DNA of 64,000 nucleotides, from the NCBI RefSeq assembly GCF_014648055.1, contig NZ_BMQJ01000015.1, forward strand, positions 1 through 64,000, in the 5' to 3' direction. Both the position numbers and the translations under genes were made by a program. The number at the start of each line of letters is the position of its first letter. Within the stretch, counting starts at the first letter, position 1. The notes beneath the pieces are model-generated. The model was not told the DNA's origin and searched no databases. It was given only the letters and a program-made list of their open reading frames with translations. Source of the DNA: Streptosporangium pseudovulgare (GTDB taxonomy: Bacteria; Actinomycetota; Actinomycetes; Streptosporangiales; Streptosporangiaceae). Below, piece after piece: positions 33,764-41,858 of this stretch.

Positions 33764-34488
33764 GCAGGGCCCGGCTGGTCGGCGTCCTCGGCGGCATGGG
33801 CCCGGCGGCCACCGTCGACTTCTACGGCAAGCTCGTGGAGGAGACGGCGGCCACCTGCGACCAGGGACACGTGCCCGTCGTCATCTGGGGCGACCCCCGC
33901 GTCCCCGACCGTTCCCTGAGCCTGCTCGGCGGCGGTGAGGACCCGACCCCGTATCTGCGGCGCGGCGTCGAGGGTCTGAAGCAGGCGGGGTGCGAGGTGC
34001 TCGCCGTGCCCTGCAACACCGCCCACGCCTTCGTCCCCCGCCTGGCGGAGGAGGCCGGGCTGGAGCTGGTGAGCATCATCGAGGTCACGGCCGACGCCCT
34101 CGCGGCCGACGGCGTCCGCGCGGCGGGCGTGCTGGCCACCTCGGGCACCCTGCGCGCCGGCCTGTACGCGGACGCTCTGCGACGGCGCGGCGTGGCGGTG
34201 ATCGAGCCGGACGAGCCCGGTCAGCGGCAGGTCACGGCGGCCATCGGCGCCGTCAAGGGCGGCGGCGTCCAACCGGCCCACCGGCGGGCGCTGGCGGAGC
34301 TGTCCCGTTCCCTCGCCGATCGCGGCGCGGAACGGGTCGTCACCGCGTGCACCGAGCTCGTCCTGGCCCTGGACCGCTCCCGCGTCCCCGTCCCGGTTCT
34401 CGACCCCGCCCGCCTGCTGGCCCGCCGGCTCGTCGAGGTGGCGCTCGGCGCTCCGGTGTCCACCGCGGTGGGCACCGGCGCTCCCTGA
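33760..34488 (+). CDS. Aspartate/glutamate racemase family protein
   Basis: A 242-residue cofactor-independent amino-acid racemase. The first catalytic Cys lies in VPCNTAHAF and the second in VTACTELVLAL; the N-terminus VGVLGGMGPAATVDFYGKL is typical of the aspartate racemase (YgeA-like) branch. The GTG start is set by homology and lacks its own ribosome site, probably being coupled to the upstream leader frame. It is divergent from the tandem Lrp regulator. It is likely to interconvert or remove a D-amino acid as part of the local catabolic block; the exact amino acid is unknown. Confidence 0.85.
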   Translation: MSRARLVGVLGGMGPAATVDFYGKLVEETAATCDQGHVPVVIWGDPRVPDRSLSLLGGGEDPTPYLRRGVEGLKQAGCEVLAVPCNTAHAFVPRLAEEAGLELVSIIEVTADALAADGVRAAGVLATSGTLRAGLYADALRRRGVAVIEPDEPGQRQVTAAIGAVKGGGVQPAHRRALAELSRSLADRGAERVVTACTELVLALDRSRVPVPVLDPARLLARRLVEVALGAPVSTAVGTGAP

Positions 34489-34503
34489 TGCCACACTTCC
34501 CAT

Positions 34504-36249
34504 ATGACGCAGAAGGAGCCCCGTTCCCTGATGCCCAGCATGCGGCTGGACGAGCTGCTGGCGGAGCTGCAGGTGCGGCTGGAGGCGGTGCTGGCCACCC
34601 GTGACCGCGTGCACGCCCTCCTGGAGGCGGTCGTGTCGGTGGGCAGCGACCTGGACCTGGAGACGGTGCTGCGGCGGATCGTGGAGACCGCCACCACCCT
34701 GGTCGACGCCGGCTACGGCGCGCTGGGCGTCATCGGGGAGGAGAACACGCTCGTCCAGTTCGTCCCGGTGGGGCTGAGCGAGGAGGAGATCGCCCGGATC
34801 GAGCACTGGCCGCACGGCCTGGGCCTGCTGGGCCTGCTCATCAAGGAGCCGCAGACGCTGCGCCTGTCCGACCTGTCCCAGCACCCGGAGTCGTACGGCT
34901 TCCCGCCCGGCCACCCGCCGATGGGCTCCTTCCTCGGGGTGCCGGTCCGGGTCCGCGAGGAGGTGTTCGGCAACCTCTACCTCACCGAGAAGCGCGGCGG
35001 CGGGGAGTTCGACGAGGAGGACGAGGCGATCGTGGTGGCGCTGGCCACCGCGGCCGGCGTCGCCATCGAGAACGCCCGCCTGTACGAGGAGACCCGCCGC
35101 CGGGAGGTGTGGCTGCAGGCGTCCTCCGACGTCACCACCGCCCTGCTGTCGGGCGCCGAGCCCACCGAGGTGCTGACGCTGGTGGCGCGCCGGGCCCGGG
35201 AGATGGCCGGCGCCGACGTCGTGGCGGTCATGCTCCCGGGCCCCTCCGGGGAGACGCTGCGGTGGGAGATCAGCGACGGCGCGCCCGGCGTCCGGCCCGC
35301 CGAGAGCGAGGTCCCCGTCTCCGGCACCCTCGCCGGCCGGGCCTTCCTCAGCGGCGAGCCGGTGACGGCGAGCGAACGCGACGCCGCCGCCTTCCCCATC
35401 GTCGGTTGCGCCGCCGATTCCGCCACCGACGTCACCGCCGGCCTCACCGCCGACGGGGAGACGCCGATCGGCCCGGTGGCCGCCGTGCCGCTGGGCCGGG
35501 CCGGGGCCGTCCGCGGGGTGCTGAAGCTCGGCAAGCGCACCGGCCGGATCCCGTTCAGCACCGGCGAGCTGCACACCCTGCGGTCCTTCGCCGGTCAGGC
35601 CGCGCTCGCCCTGGAGCTGGCCGAGGCCAGACGGGACGCCGAGCGCCTCGGCCTGCTGGAGGACCGCGACCGCATCGCCAAGGACCTGCACGACGTCGTC
35701 ATCCAGCGGCTCTTCGCCGTCGCCATGACGCTGATGAGCATCGTCCGCCTCGTCGAGCACCCCGAGGCGGCGTCCCGGCTGCGGCACGGGATCGACGAGC
35801 TGGACGAGACCATCCGGCAGATCCGCTCCACCATCTTCGCCCTGCAGGCTCCCCGCGACGCCGCCCCCGGCCTGCGCGCGCAGGTCGTGGAGCTGGTGGA
35901 GGGCGCGCGCGGGCACCTGGGGTTCATGCCGGGACTGCGCATGGAGGGCCGCCTCGACAACGGCGTTCCGGCCCCGGTCGCCGAGCAGCTCACCGCCGTG
36001 CTGCGCGAGGCCCTGTCCAACATCGTGCGCCACGCCAGGGCCTCCAAGGCCGACGTGCTGGTCGAGGCGACCGACGACGAACTGCTCCTCCGCGTCCGCG
36101 ACGACGGCGTGGGGCTGCCCGGCGAGGGCAGGCGCAGCGGCCTGCGCAACATGGAGGACCGCGCCCGGCAGCTCGGCGGCTCCTTCGAGACGGGCGCGGC
36201 CCCCGGCGGCGGAACCCTGCTGACCTGGCGCGTACCGCTCGGCGGCTGA
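34504..36249 (+). CDS. DosS/DevS-like sensor histidine kinase with two GAF domains
   Basis: A 581-residue soluble kinase. GAF-A spans about 45-195, with HPPMGSFLGVPVRVREEVFG and GNLYLTEKRGGGEFDEEDE closely resembling DosS/DosT. GAF-B spans about 210-375. A HisKA_3 dimerisation domain follows with His396 in IAKDLHDVVIQRLFAV, then a HATPase domain with DDGVGLPGEG. His137 in GHPPM is in the region where DosS-type sensors hold their proximal haem ligand. No ribosome site precedes the ATG at 34504; starts at 34531 or 34540 are possible. No response regulator is adjacent, so it is an orphan kinase. Confidence 0.88.
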   Translation: MTQKEPRSLMPSMRLDELLAELQVRLEAVLATRDRVHALLEAVVSVGSDLDLETVLRRIVETATTLVDAGYGALGVIGEENTLVQFVPVGLSEEEIARIEHWPHGLGLLGLLIKEPQTLRLSDLSQHPESYGFPPGHPPMGSFLGVPVRVREEVFGNLYLTEKRGGGEFDEEDEAIVVALATAAGVAIENARLYEETRRREVWLQASSDVTTALLSGAEPTEVLTLVARRAREMAGADVVAVMLPGPSGETLRWEISDGAPGVRPAESEVPVSGTLAGRAFLSGEPVTASERDAAAFPIVGCAADSATDVTAGLTADGETPIGPVAAVPLGRAGAVRGVLKLGKRTGRIPFSTGELHTLRSFAGQAALALELAEARRDAERLGLLEDRDRIAKDLHDVVIQRLFAVAMTLMSIVRLVEHPEAASRLRHGIDELDETIRQIRSTIFALQAPRDAAPGLRAQVVELVEGARGHLGFMPGLRMEGRLDNGVPAPVAEQLTAVLREALSNIVRHARASKADVLVEATDDELLLRVRDDGVGLPGEGRRSGLRNMEDRARQLGGSFETGAAPGGGTLLTWRVPLGG

Positions 36250-36253
36250 CCGC

Positions 36254-36280
36254 GCCCGGCGGCCGGTCCGGCCGCCGGGC
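36254..36280 (+). terminator. Hairpin after the histidine kinase gene
   Basis: A perfect 12-bp GC stem (36254-36265 with 36269-36280) and a 3-base loop begins five bases after the stop codon. The rest of the gap to 36380 holds degenerate GCCGGCGCGGG-type repeats. Confidence 0.7.
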
Positions 36281-36380
36281 CGCCGCCGGCGCGAGCCCCC
36301 GTCGGCGCGGACCCTCGTCGGTACGGGCACCGCCGGCGCGGGTGGCCGCCGGCGCGGGTGACCGCCGGTGCGGGCCGTCC

Positions 36381-37193
36381 TCAGCGCAGGCCGTCGAAGA
36401 GGTGCTCCTCGCGGCCCGGGGCGGGGACGCGGCTGAAGACGCGGATGAACGCCTCGTGGGAGAAGGCCCGGTGCTGGGCGTCGGCGGGCATGCGCAGCAG
36501 GAAGATGTTCTCGCCCTGGCTGGCGTGCGCCTCCAGCGCCTTGCGCTTGCGCTCGACGTAGGGGGCGACGTCCACCATCGCGGTGATCTGCTCCTCGGGG
36601 ACGCCGAAGTCGTCGGGCAGCTCGAAGTCCTCCGGGGCCGCGCCGGTCGAACGGAGGAACTCGAACAGCTCGGCGATCCGCTCGCGGGGCACGGCGGTGT
36701 AGTAGAGCTTGGCGGGGACGCCGCTCGCCTCGGCCGCCGCCACGGTGATCCGGTGAGCCTGGATGTGGTCGGGGTGACCGTACCCGCCGTTCTCGTCGTA
36801 GGTGACCACGACCTGCGGGCGGTAACGCTCCATCAGCTCGGCCAGCCGCGCGGCGGCCCGCTCGACGGGGACGTTGGCGAAGGCGTCCGGCGCCTGGTTG
36901 GCGGCCCAGCCCTCCATGCCGGAGTCGTGGTAGCCGAGCAGCTCCAGGTGGTCGATCCCGAGGTGGGCCACGGACTCGCGCAGCTCCGCCAGCCGCAGGG
37001 CGCTCACCTCCGCCTCGTCGTGACCGTCCTCGCCGGGCTTGATCCCTCCGGGGGCGTCGCCCTGCTCGCCGTTGGTGCAGGTGACCAGGACGGTGCGGAT
37101 GCCCTCGTCCGCGCACCTGGCCAGGATCCCGCCGGTCCCGATCACCTCGTCGTCGGGATGGGCGTGTACGGCCATCAGCGTCAGCTGATCCAT
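36381..37193 (-). CDS. PIG-L / LmbE-type deacetylase (MshB/Mca superfamily)
   Basis: A 270-residue zinc hydrolase with the family motif AVHAHPDDEVIGTGG (Asp and zinc ligands His/Asp) and the second zinc His in GYGHPDHIQAH. The superfamily includes the mycothiol enzymes MshB (GlcNAc-Ins deacetylase) and Mca (mycothiol S-conjugate amidase). The residues after HPDDE (VIGTGG) differ from the SSKG of Mca, so neither is assigned. The start at 37193 is favoured by homology; the ribosome site is weak. It is transcribed away from the kinase and is not clearly in an operon with the downstream-facing ROK gene. Confidence 0.85.
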   Translation of the reverse strand: MDQLTLMAVHAHPDDEVIGTGGILARCADEGIRTVLVTCTNGEQGDAPGGIKPGEDGHDEAEVSALRLAELRESVAHLGIDHLELLGYHDSGMEGWAANQAPDAFANVPVERAAARLAELMERYRPQVVVTYDENGGYGHPDHIQAHRITVAAAEASGVPAKLYYTAVPRERIAELFEFLRSTGAAPEDFELPDDFGVPEEQITAMVDVAPYVERKRKALEAHASQGENIFLLRMPADAQHRAFSHEAFIRVFSRVPAPGREEHLFDGLR

Positions 37194-37301
37194 CAGTCTT
37201 TCTACCCTTCCGTCTCCGTCACAGGCGGCCCGCGAGGCCGGGGGCGGCCTCTTCGAGCTCTTTCCGAGCCCTCTTCGAGCCCGGCCCACTCTACGGCGGC
37301 G

Positions 37302-37344
37302 CGCGGGACGGCGGACGGCGGCCCGGAGGGGACGCCGTCCCGCG
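37302..37344 (-). terminator. Terminator of the beta-mannosidase/ROK operon
   Basis: A 12-bp perfect stem (37302-37313 with 37333-37344) with a 19-base loop lies 3 bases beyond the ROK stop codon on the minus strand. It marks the end of the long sugar operon. Confidence 0.65.
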
Positions 37345-37347
37345 GGA

Positions 37348-38370
37348 TCACTCCGGGACGGCGGGCGCGGCTCCGGGCCGGACGTCCGGGGGACGCCGGG
37401 GCAGGACGAGGGCGGCGGCGCCGAGCAGGCCGGCGTCGCGGCCCAGGGAGGTGGCGTCCACCCGCAGGCGGCGGGTGAAACCGAGCCCGGCGTTCTCCGC
37501 CATCGCCTGCCGGAGCGGGTCGAACAGGATCGGCCCGGCGGCGGCCACGCCCCCGCCGACGACGACGCGGTCGAGGTCGAGCAGGGCCGCGGCGGTGTGG
37601 AAGGCGGTGGCCAGCGCGTCGGCGGCGCGGCGGAAGGCGGCCTGCGCGATCGCGGACCCGGCGCGGGCGCTCGCGGCGAGCGCCCGCGCGTCCGCCCCGG
37701 TCCAGCCGCCCGCGCGGGCCCAGCGGACCATGGCGGGCCCGCTGGCGACGGTCTCCACGCATCCGGACGCGCCGCACGGGCAGGGGTCGCCGCCGGGATC
37801 GACGGTGATGTGCCCGATGTGGCCGGCGTTGCCCGTCGGACCGAGGTACGGCACGCCGTCCAGGACGAAGCCGCCGCCGACGCCGGTGGAGACCACCACG
37901 CCCAGCACGGCGCGGGAGGCCGCCCGCCGCGGCTCCTCCCCCGGCCCCGGCGCGACCTCGGCGGACGATCCGGGCGCCGCGGCTCCCGGCTCCTCCGGTC
38001 CCTCCGGGAAGGCCCCCCGCCACCACTCCCCCAGTGCCATGCACTGGGCGTCGCCGGCCAGCCGTACCGGGCGGCCGGGCAGCATCCGGCCGACGGCGGC
38101 GGTCAGCGGGAAGTCACGCCAGCGGGGGATGTTGACCGGGCTGACCGTCCCGGCGCGCGGGTCGAGGGGGCCGGCCGAGCCGATGCCGATCCCCTCGATC
38201 GCATCGGCCGGCACCCGGGCGGTGACCTGCTCGACGACCTGGGCGAGTGCCCGGTCCGGCGAGCCGGCGCGGTTCAGCGGCACCTCGGCGCGGGCGGTCA
38301 CGTCTCCGGCGGCGGTGACCGCCGCGGCGGCGAACTTGGTGCCGCCGATGTCCAGGGCGAGGACGGTCAC
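37348..38370 (-). CDS. ROK family sugar kinase
   Basis: A 340-residue kinase. The ATP-binding DIGGTKFAAA motif opens the protein, and the ROK zinc motif appears as GHIGHITVDPGG followed by CPCGASGCVETVASG. The phosphate-2 region VVVSTGVGGGFVLDG is clear. There is no N-terminal winged helix, so it is a kinase rather than a ROK repressor. A Pro/Gly/Ala-rich stretch (about 118-150) interrupts the fold and looks like a species-specific loop. The GTG start overlaps the mannosidase stop (GTGA). It probably phosphorylates the mannose or glucose released by the neighbouring beta-mannosidase. Confidence 0.9.
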   Translation of the reverse strand: MTVLALDIGGTKFAAAAVTAAGDVTARAEVPLNRAGSPDRALAQVVEQVTARVPADAIEGIGIGSAGPLDPRAGTVSPVNIPRWRDFPLTAAVGRMLPGRPVRLAGDAQCMALGEWWRGAFPEGPEEPGAAAPGSSAEVAPGPGEEPRRAASRAVLGVVVSTGVGGGFVLDGVPYLGPTGNAGHIGHITVDPGGDPCPCGASGCVETVASGPAMVRWARAGGWTGADARALAASARAGSAIAQAAFRRAADALATAFHTAAALLDLDRVVVGGGVAAAGPILFDPLRQAMAENAGLGFTRRLRVDATSLGRDAGLLGAAALVLPRRPPDVRPGAAPAVPE

Positions 38371-40829
38371 CGGCGGGGCTCGTTCACGCAGCGCAGCACC
38401 GGGAAGGCGGTCAGCGCGTCCGGGTCGGGGAGGTCGCCGGCGGTGACATGGAAGACGGCGGTCTCCCCCGGCAGCAGCGTCACCGGCAGGTCGTCCACCC
38501 GGGCGTCGGGGTCGAGCCGGTCGGGGAAGAGGGCCAGTTCGCGCAGGAGGGTCCGGGCGGTGACCGTCACCCGGTGGCCGTCCCCCGCCGGTTCGGCGCG
38601 CGCGTCCCACCTGGCCTCGGGGAAGGCCACCCGGGTGTCCTCGGCGTAGAAGGACACCGTGCGCGTCCCGCCGAGGCGGGCGACGAGCAGTTCGGCGGCC
38701 GGGTCGCCGGGGGCCGCCACGGCGGCGGGCAGCGGGAGGCGGGTGACGGAGCGGGGGGCGACGGTCACCCCGGCGGTCTCCTCGGCCAGGATCTTCCCCG
38801 CCAGGTCGTGCCGGACCAGCGACAGCTCGCCGTGCCACGGCTCGGCCGAGTCGTTGACCAGCGCGGCCTCGCCGTCGATGACGGCGAGCAGCCGGTCGGC
38901 GTAGACGCGGCGCAGCGCGTACCACAGGGGTTTGCGGCGGCCGTCGCCGTCGACGGCGGCCCAGGAGGTGACCGGCCAGCAGTCGTTGAGCTGCCAGACG
39001 ATGCTGCCGGTGCAGTGCGGGGCCAGCGCGCGGAAGCGGGAGACGCCGAACTCGATGGCCCGCGCCTGGTTCAGCTGGGTCAGGTAGTGCCAGTCGTCGA
39101 AGTCCTCCGGCCGGGGCAGGTGCTCGCCCAGGCCGCGCAGCAGCTTGCCGTTGCCGTCGATCGCCTTCTGGTGGTGCAGCACCAGGGGCGCGTCGGGGGC
39201 CAGCTCACCGCCGATCGCCCTGCGCATCGTGGCGTACGTGGCCGGGCCCTGGAAGCCGAACTCGGCGGCGAAGCGGGGGCGGTAGGCGGCGTAGCGGGTG
39301 TAGTCCTCGCGGTTCCACACGTCCCAGATGTGCACCGTGCCGCGTGCGGGGTCGTTGGGCGGCAGGCCGGGGGCGCCGGAGTAGGGGCTGCCGGGCCAGT
39401 AGGGCCGGGTCGGGTCGAGCTCGGCGACCACCCGCGGCAGCAGGTCGTAGTAGAAGCCCGCGCCCCAGCTGCGGCCCGCCAGGTCCTCCTGCCAGCCCCA
39501 GTCGGCGTGGCCCTCGATGTTCTCGTTGTTGCCGCACCACAGCACCAGGCTGGGGTGGCTCGCCAGCCGGGTGACGTTCTCCCTGGCCTCGGCCTCCACC
39601 TCCGAGCGGAACGGCTCCTCCTCGGGGTAGGCGGCGCAGGCGAACGGGAAGTCCTGCCAGACGAGCAGGCCCAGCTCGTCGGCCAGGTCGTAGAAGTCGT
39701 CGCTCTCGTACAGGCCGCCGCCCCAGACCCGCAGCAGGTTCACGTTCGCCTCGACGGCCTGGGTGAGGCGTTCCCGGAGGCGGTCGCGGGTGACGCGGTT
39801 CGGGAAGCAGTCGTCGGGGATCCAGTTGACGCCGCGCACGAACACCGGCTCGCCGTTGACCCGCAGGCCGAACGCCTCGGGGCCCTCCAGCTCCACCGCG
39901 CGGAAACCGATCTCCCGGCTCCACTCCTGGTCGCCCAGGCGCACGGTGAGGTCATGGCGCGGCCGCTCGCCGTACCCGCGCGGCCACCAGAGGTCCGGCT
40001 CGGGCACGGTGAGCGTCACCGCGGTTTCCCGCTCACCGGCCGCGAGCCACGCCTGCGCCGCGACGCCCGCCACGGCGATGTCCACCGCGAGCGGCTCCTC
40101 ACCGACGCGCTCGACCCTGACGTGCACGTCCACCCGGCCGTCGCGGCCGTCGAGGGTGACCAGCGGGCGCACCTCGGCCAGCCGCGCGCCGCTCCAGCTC
40201 TCCAGCCCGATCGGCCGCCAGATCCCGGCGGTGACCACGGCCGGCCCCCAGTCCCAGCCGAAGTTGCACGCCATCTTCCGGATGAACTGGTACGGCTCGG
40301 CGTAGGCCCCCGGCCGGTCGCCCAGGGCCGCCCGCCGCTCCTCGGCGTAGTCGTAGGCGGAGCCGAACACCACGGTGAGGGTGTTGTCCCCCTCGCGCAG
40401 CAGGTGCCGTACGGGAAAGCGGTAGGAGCGGTGCTGGTTGGCGGTGGTGCCGACCGTGACGCCGTTGAGTATGACCGTGGCGACGGTGTCGAGGCCCTCG
40501 CAGACGAGGTCGGTCCGCTCGTGGCCGTCCGGCGTCCAGGTGAAGGCGGTCTCGTACCGCCACGCGGTGCGGCCGATCCAGGTGAGCCGGGTCTCGTTGT
40601 CGTCCAGGTAGGGGTCGTCGATGATCCCGGCGGCCAGCAGGTCGGTGTGCACGCAGCCGGGCACGGTCGCCGGCACCCCGGCCACCTCGACGCCGGACGG
40701 CACCCCGGCCGTCCCGGCCGTCCCGGTCACCTCGGTCGCCTCGGGGCCGGACGGTACGGCGTTCACCTCGACGTCACGCGGGACGGCGGTGAGGGTCCAG
40801 CCGTCGTGCAGCGGACGGTAGATGCTCAA
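38367..40829 (-). CDS. Glycoside hydrolase family 2 beta-mannosidase
   Basis: An 820-residue intracellular glycosidase (no signal peptide) with the GH2 layout: sugar-binding jelly-roll, Ig-like domain, TIM barrel and C-terminal sandwich domains. VRGVNWIPDDCFPNR and LLRVWGGGLYESDDFYDLAD are strongly conserved in beta-mannosidases. The acid/base is Glu436 in WCGNNEN and the nucleophile Glu523 in AAEFGFQG. The TTG start has AAGGAG six bases upstream. An insertion of repeated Gly-Thr-Ala-Gly-type residues near 25-50 looks low-complexity. It acts with the upstream transporter on imported manno-oligosaccharides or similar beta-linked glycans. Confidence 0.93.
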   Translation of the reverse strand: MSIYRPLHDGWTLTAVPRDVEVNAVPSGPEATEVTGTAGTAGVPSGVEVAGVPATVPGCVHTDLLAAGIIDDPYLDDNETRLTWIGRTAWRYETAFTWTPDGHERTDLVCEGLDTVATVILNGVTVGTTANQHRSYRFPVRHLLREGDNTLTVVFGSAYDYAEERRAALGDRPGAYAEPYQFIRKMACNFGWDWGPAVVTAGIWRPIGLESWSGARLAEVRPLVTLDGRDGRVDVHVRVERVGEEPLAVDIAVAGVAAQAWLAAGERETAVTLTVPEPDLWWPRGYGERPRHDLTVRLGDQEWSREIGFRAVELEGPEAFGLRVNGEPVFVRGVNWIPDDCFPNRVTRDRLRERLTQAVEANVNLLRVWGGGLYESDDFYDLADELGLLVWQDFPFACAAYPEEEPFRSEVEAEARENVTRLASHPSLVLWCGNNENIEGHADWGWQEDLAGRSWGAGFYYDLLPRVVAELDPTRPYWPGSPYSGAPGLPPNDPARGTVHIWDVWNREDYTRYAAYRPRFAAEFGFQGPATYATMRRAIGGELAPDAPLVLHHQKAIDGNGKLLRGLGEHLPRPEDFDDWHYLTQLNQARAIEFGVSRFRALAPHCTGSIVWQLNDCWPVTSWAAVDGDGRRKPLWYALRRVYADRLLAVIDGEAALVNDSAEPWHGELSLVRHDLAGKILAEETAGVTVAPRSVTRLPLPAAVAAPGDPAAELLVARLGGTRTVSFYAEDTRVAFPEARWDARAEPAGDGHRVTVTARTLLRELALFPDRLDPDARVDDLPVTLLPGETAVFHVTAGDLPDPDALTAFPVLRCVNEPRR

Positions 40830-40883
40830 GTGGTTCTCCTTCTCGCGGCGGCCCCGGCTTGCGGCGGCCGCCGGGCGTTCTTC

Positions 40884-41858
40884 TCAGCGGCCTTCGAGGC
40901 GGCCTTTGAGGCGGCCTTCGAGGCGGCCTTTGAGGACGCCTTCGGGGCGGCCTCCGGGACGGCCTTCGAGGCGTTCCTCGCGGCAGCCTTCGAGCCGGGC
41001 GCACGCCACGAAGTGGTCCTCCTCGGCCTCCGCGAGGCCGCCGGCGGCGCCGCTGTCGTGGTACAGGCAGGAGGTGACCGGCTCGGCGTCCTCCCAGGGG
41101 TCGTGCAGGCGCGGCACGGCCGACAGCAGCTGCCGGGTGTAGGGGTGCAGCGGCCGGCCGAAGACCTTGTCGGTCGCGCCCATCTCGACGACGGTCCCGT
41201 GCCGGAGCACGACGGTCCGCTCGGCCAGGTAGTTGCCCAGGGACAGGTCGTGGGTGATGTACAGCACGCCCAGTCCCCGGCCCTTGATCTCGGCGAGCAG
41301 GTTGAGCACGTCGATGCGGGTGGAGGCGTCGAGCATGCTGGTGATCTCGTCGGCGACCAGCAGCTTGAGGTCCAGCAGCAGCGCCCGGGCGATGAGGACG
41401 CGCTGGAGCTGGCCGCCGCTGAGCTGGTGGGGATACTTGCCGAGGACCTGGTCGGGGTCGAGGCGCACGTCCCGCAGGGCGGCGCGCACCCGCTCGTCCC
41501 ACTCGGCGGCGGTCGCCGCGGGGAAGTACGCCTCTCTGATCAGCTGGAACACCCGGTCGGCCTTGAACACCGGGTTGAACGTGCTGAAGGGGTCCTGGAA
41601 GACGCCCTGGACGTGCCGGTAGTACTCCTTGCCGGGCCGTACCGGGGCGCCGTCGAGGGTGATCGAGCCGGCGGTGACCGGGACGAGGCCGAGGATCATC
41701 CTGCCGAGGGTGCTCTTGCCGCTGCCGCTCTCGCCGATCAGTGAGACGACCTGGCCCTCCGGCACGTCGAAGCTCACCCTGTCGACCGCGGTCAGGGTCT
41801 TGCCGCCGAAGGCTCCGACCTTGTAGACCTTCGTGACGTTGTCGAGTCTGAGCATCAT
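40884..41858 (-). CDS. Oligopeptide/oligosaccharide-type ABC ATPase (DppF/OppF-like) with repetitive C-terminal tail
   Basis: A 324-residue ATPase with intact Walker A (GESGSGKST), Q-loop VFQDPFSTFNP, signature LSGGQLQR, Walker B LLVADEITSMLD and H-loop YITHD. The PLHPYTRQLLSAVP segment is typical of the OPP family. The last 35 residues are a basic repetitive tail of LEGR/LKGR units, encoded by 12-bp tandem repeats; normal family members stop shortly after the last Cys-containing HFVAC region. The start overlaps the previous ATPase stop (ATGA). It works as a heterodimer with the next gene product. Confidence 0.9.
   Translation of the reverse strand: MMLRLDNVTKVYKVGAFGGKTLTAVDRVSFDVPEGQVVSLIGESGSGKSTLGRMILGLVPVTAGSITLDGAPVRPGKEYYRHVQGVFQDPFSTFNPVFKADRVFQLIREAYFPAATAAEWDERVRAALRDVRLDPDQVLGKYPHQLSGGQLQRVLIARALLLDLKLLVADEITSMLDASTRIDVLNLLAEIKGRGLGVLYITHDLSLGNYLAERTVVLRHGTVVEMGATDKVFGRPLHPYTRQLLSAVPRLHDPWEDAEPVTSCLYHDSGAAGGLAEAEEDHFVACARLEGCREERLEGRPGGRPEGVLKGRLEGRLKGRLEGR
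40889..40996 (-). repeat. 12-bp degenerate tandem repeats in the 3' end of the DppF-like gene
   Basis: About nine consecutive 12-base units based on GGCCTTCGAGGC (plus-strand reading), best preserved at the gene end and decaying inward. They encode the LEGR/LKGR tail. The unit length is a multiple of three, so copy-number change would keep the frame. Confidence 0.8.

Noticed and set aside
33673..37116. Very long open frame (over 1100 codons) on the minus strand across the racemase and kinase genes.
   Set aside because: It is antisense to two well-supported genes with clear motifs, and its composition is Arg/Gly/Asp-rich shadow sequence typical of high-GC DNA.
38448..41744. Plus-strand open frame of about 1100 codons over the mannosidase and ABC genes.
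   Set aside because: Antisense shadow of the GH2 and ATPase genes; Val/Gly/Arg-rich with no recognisable domain.
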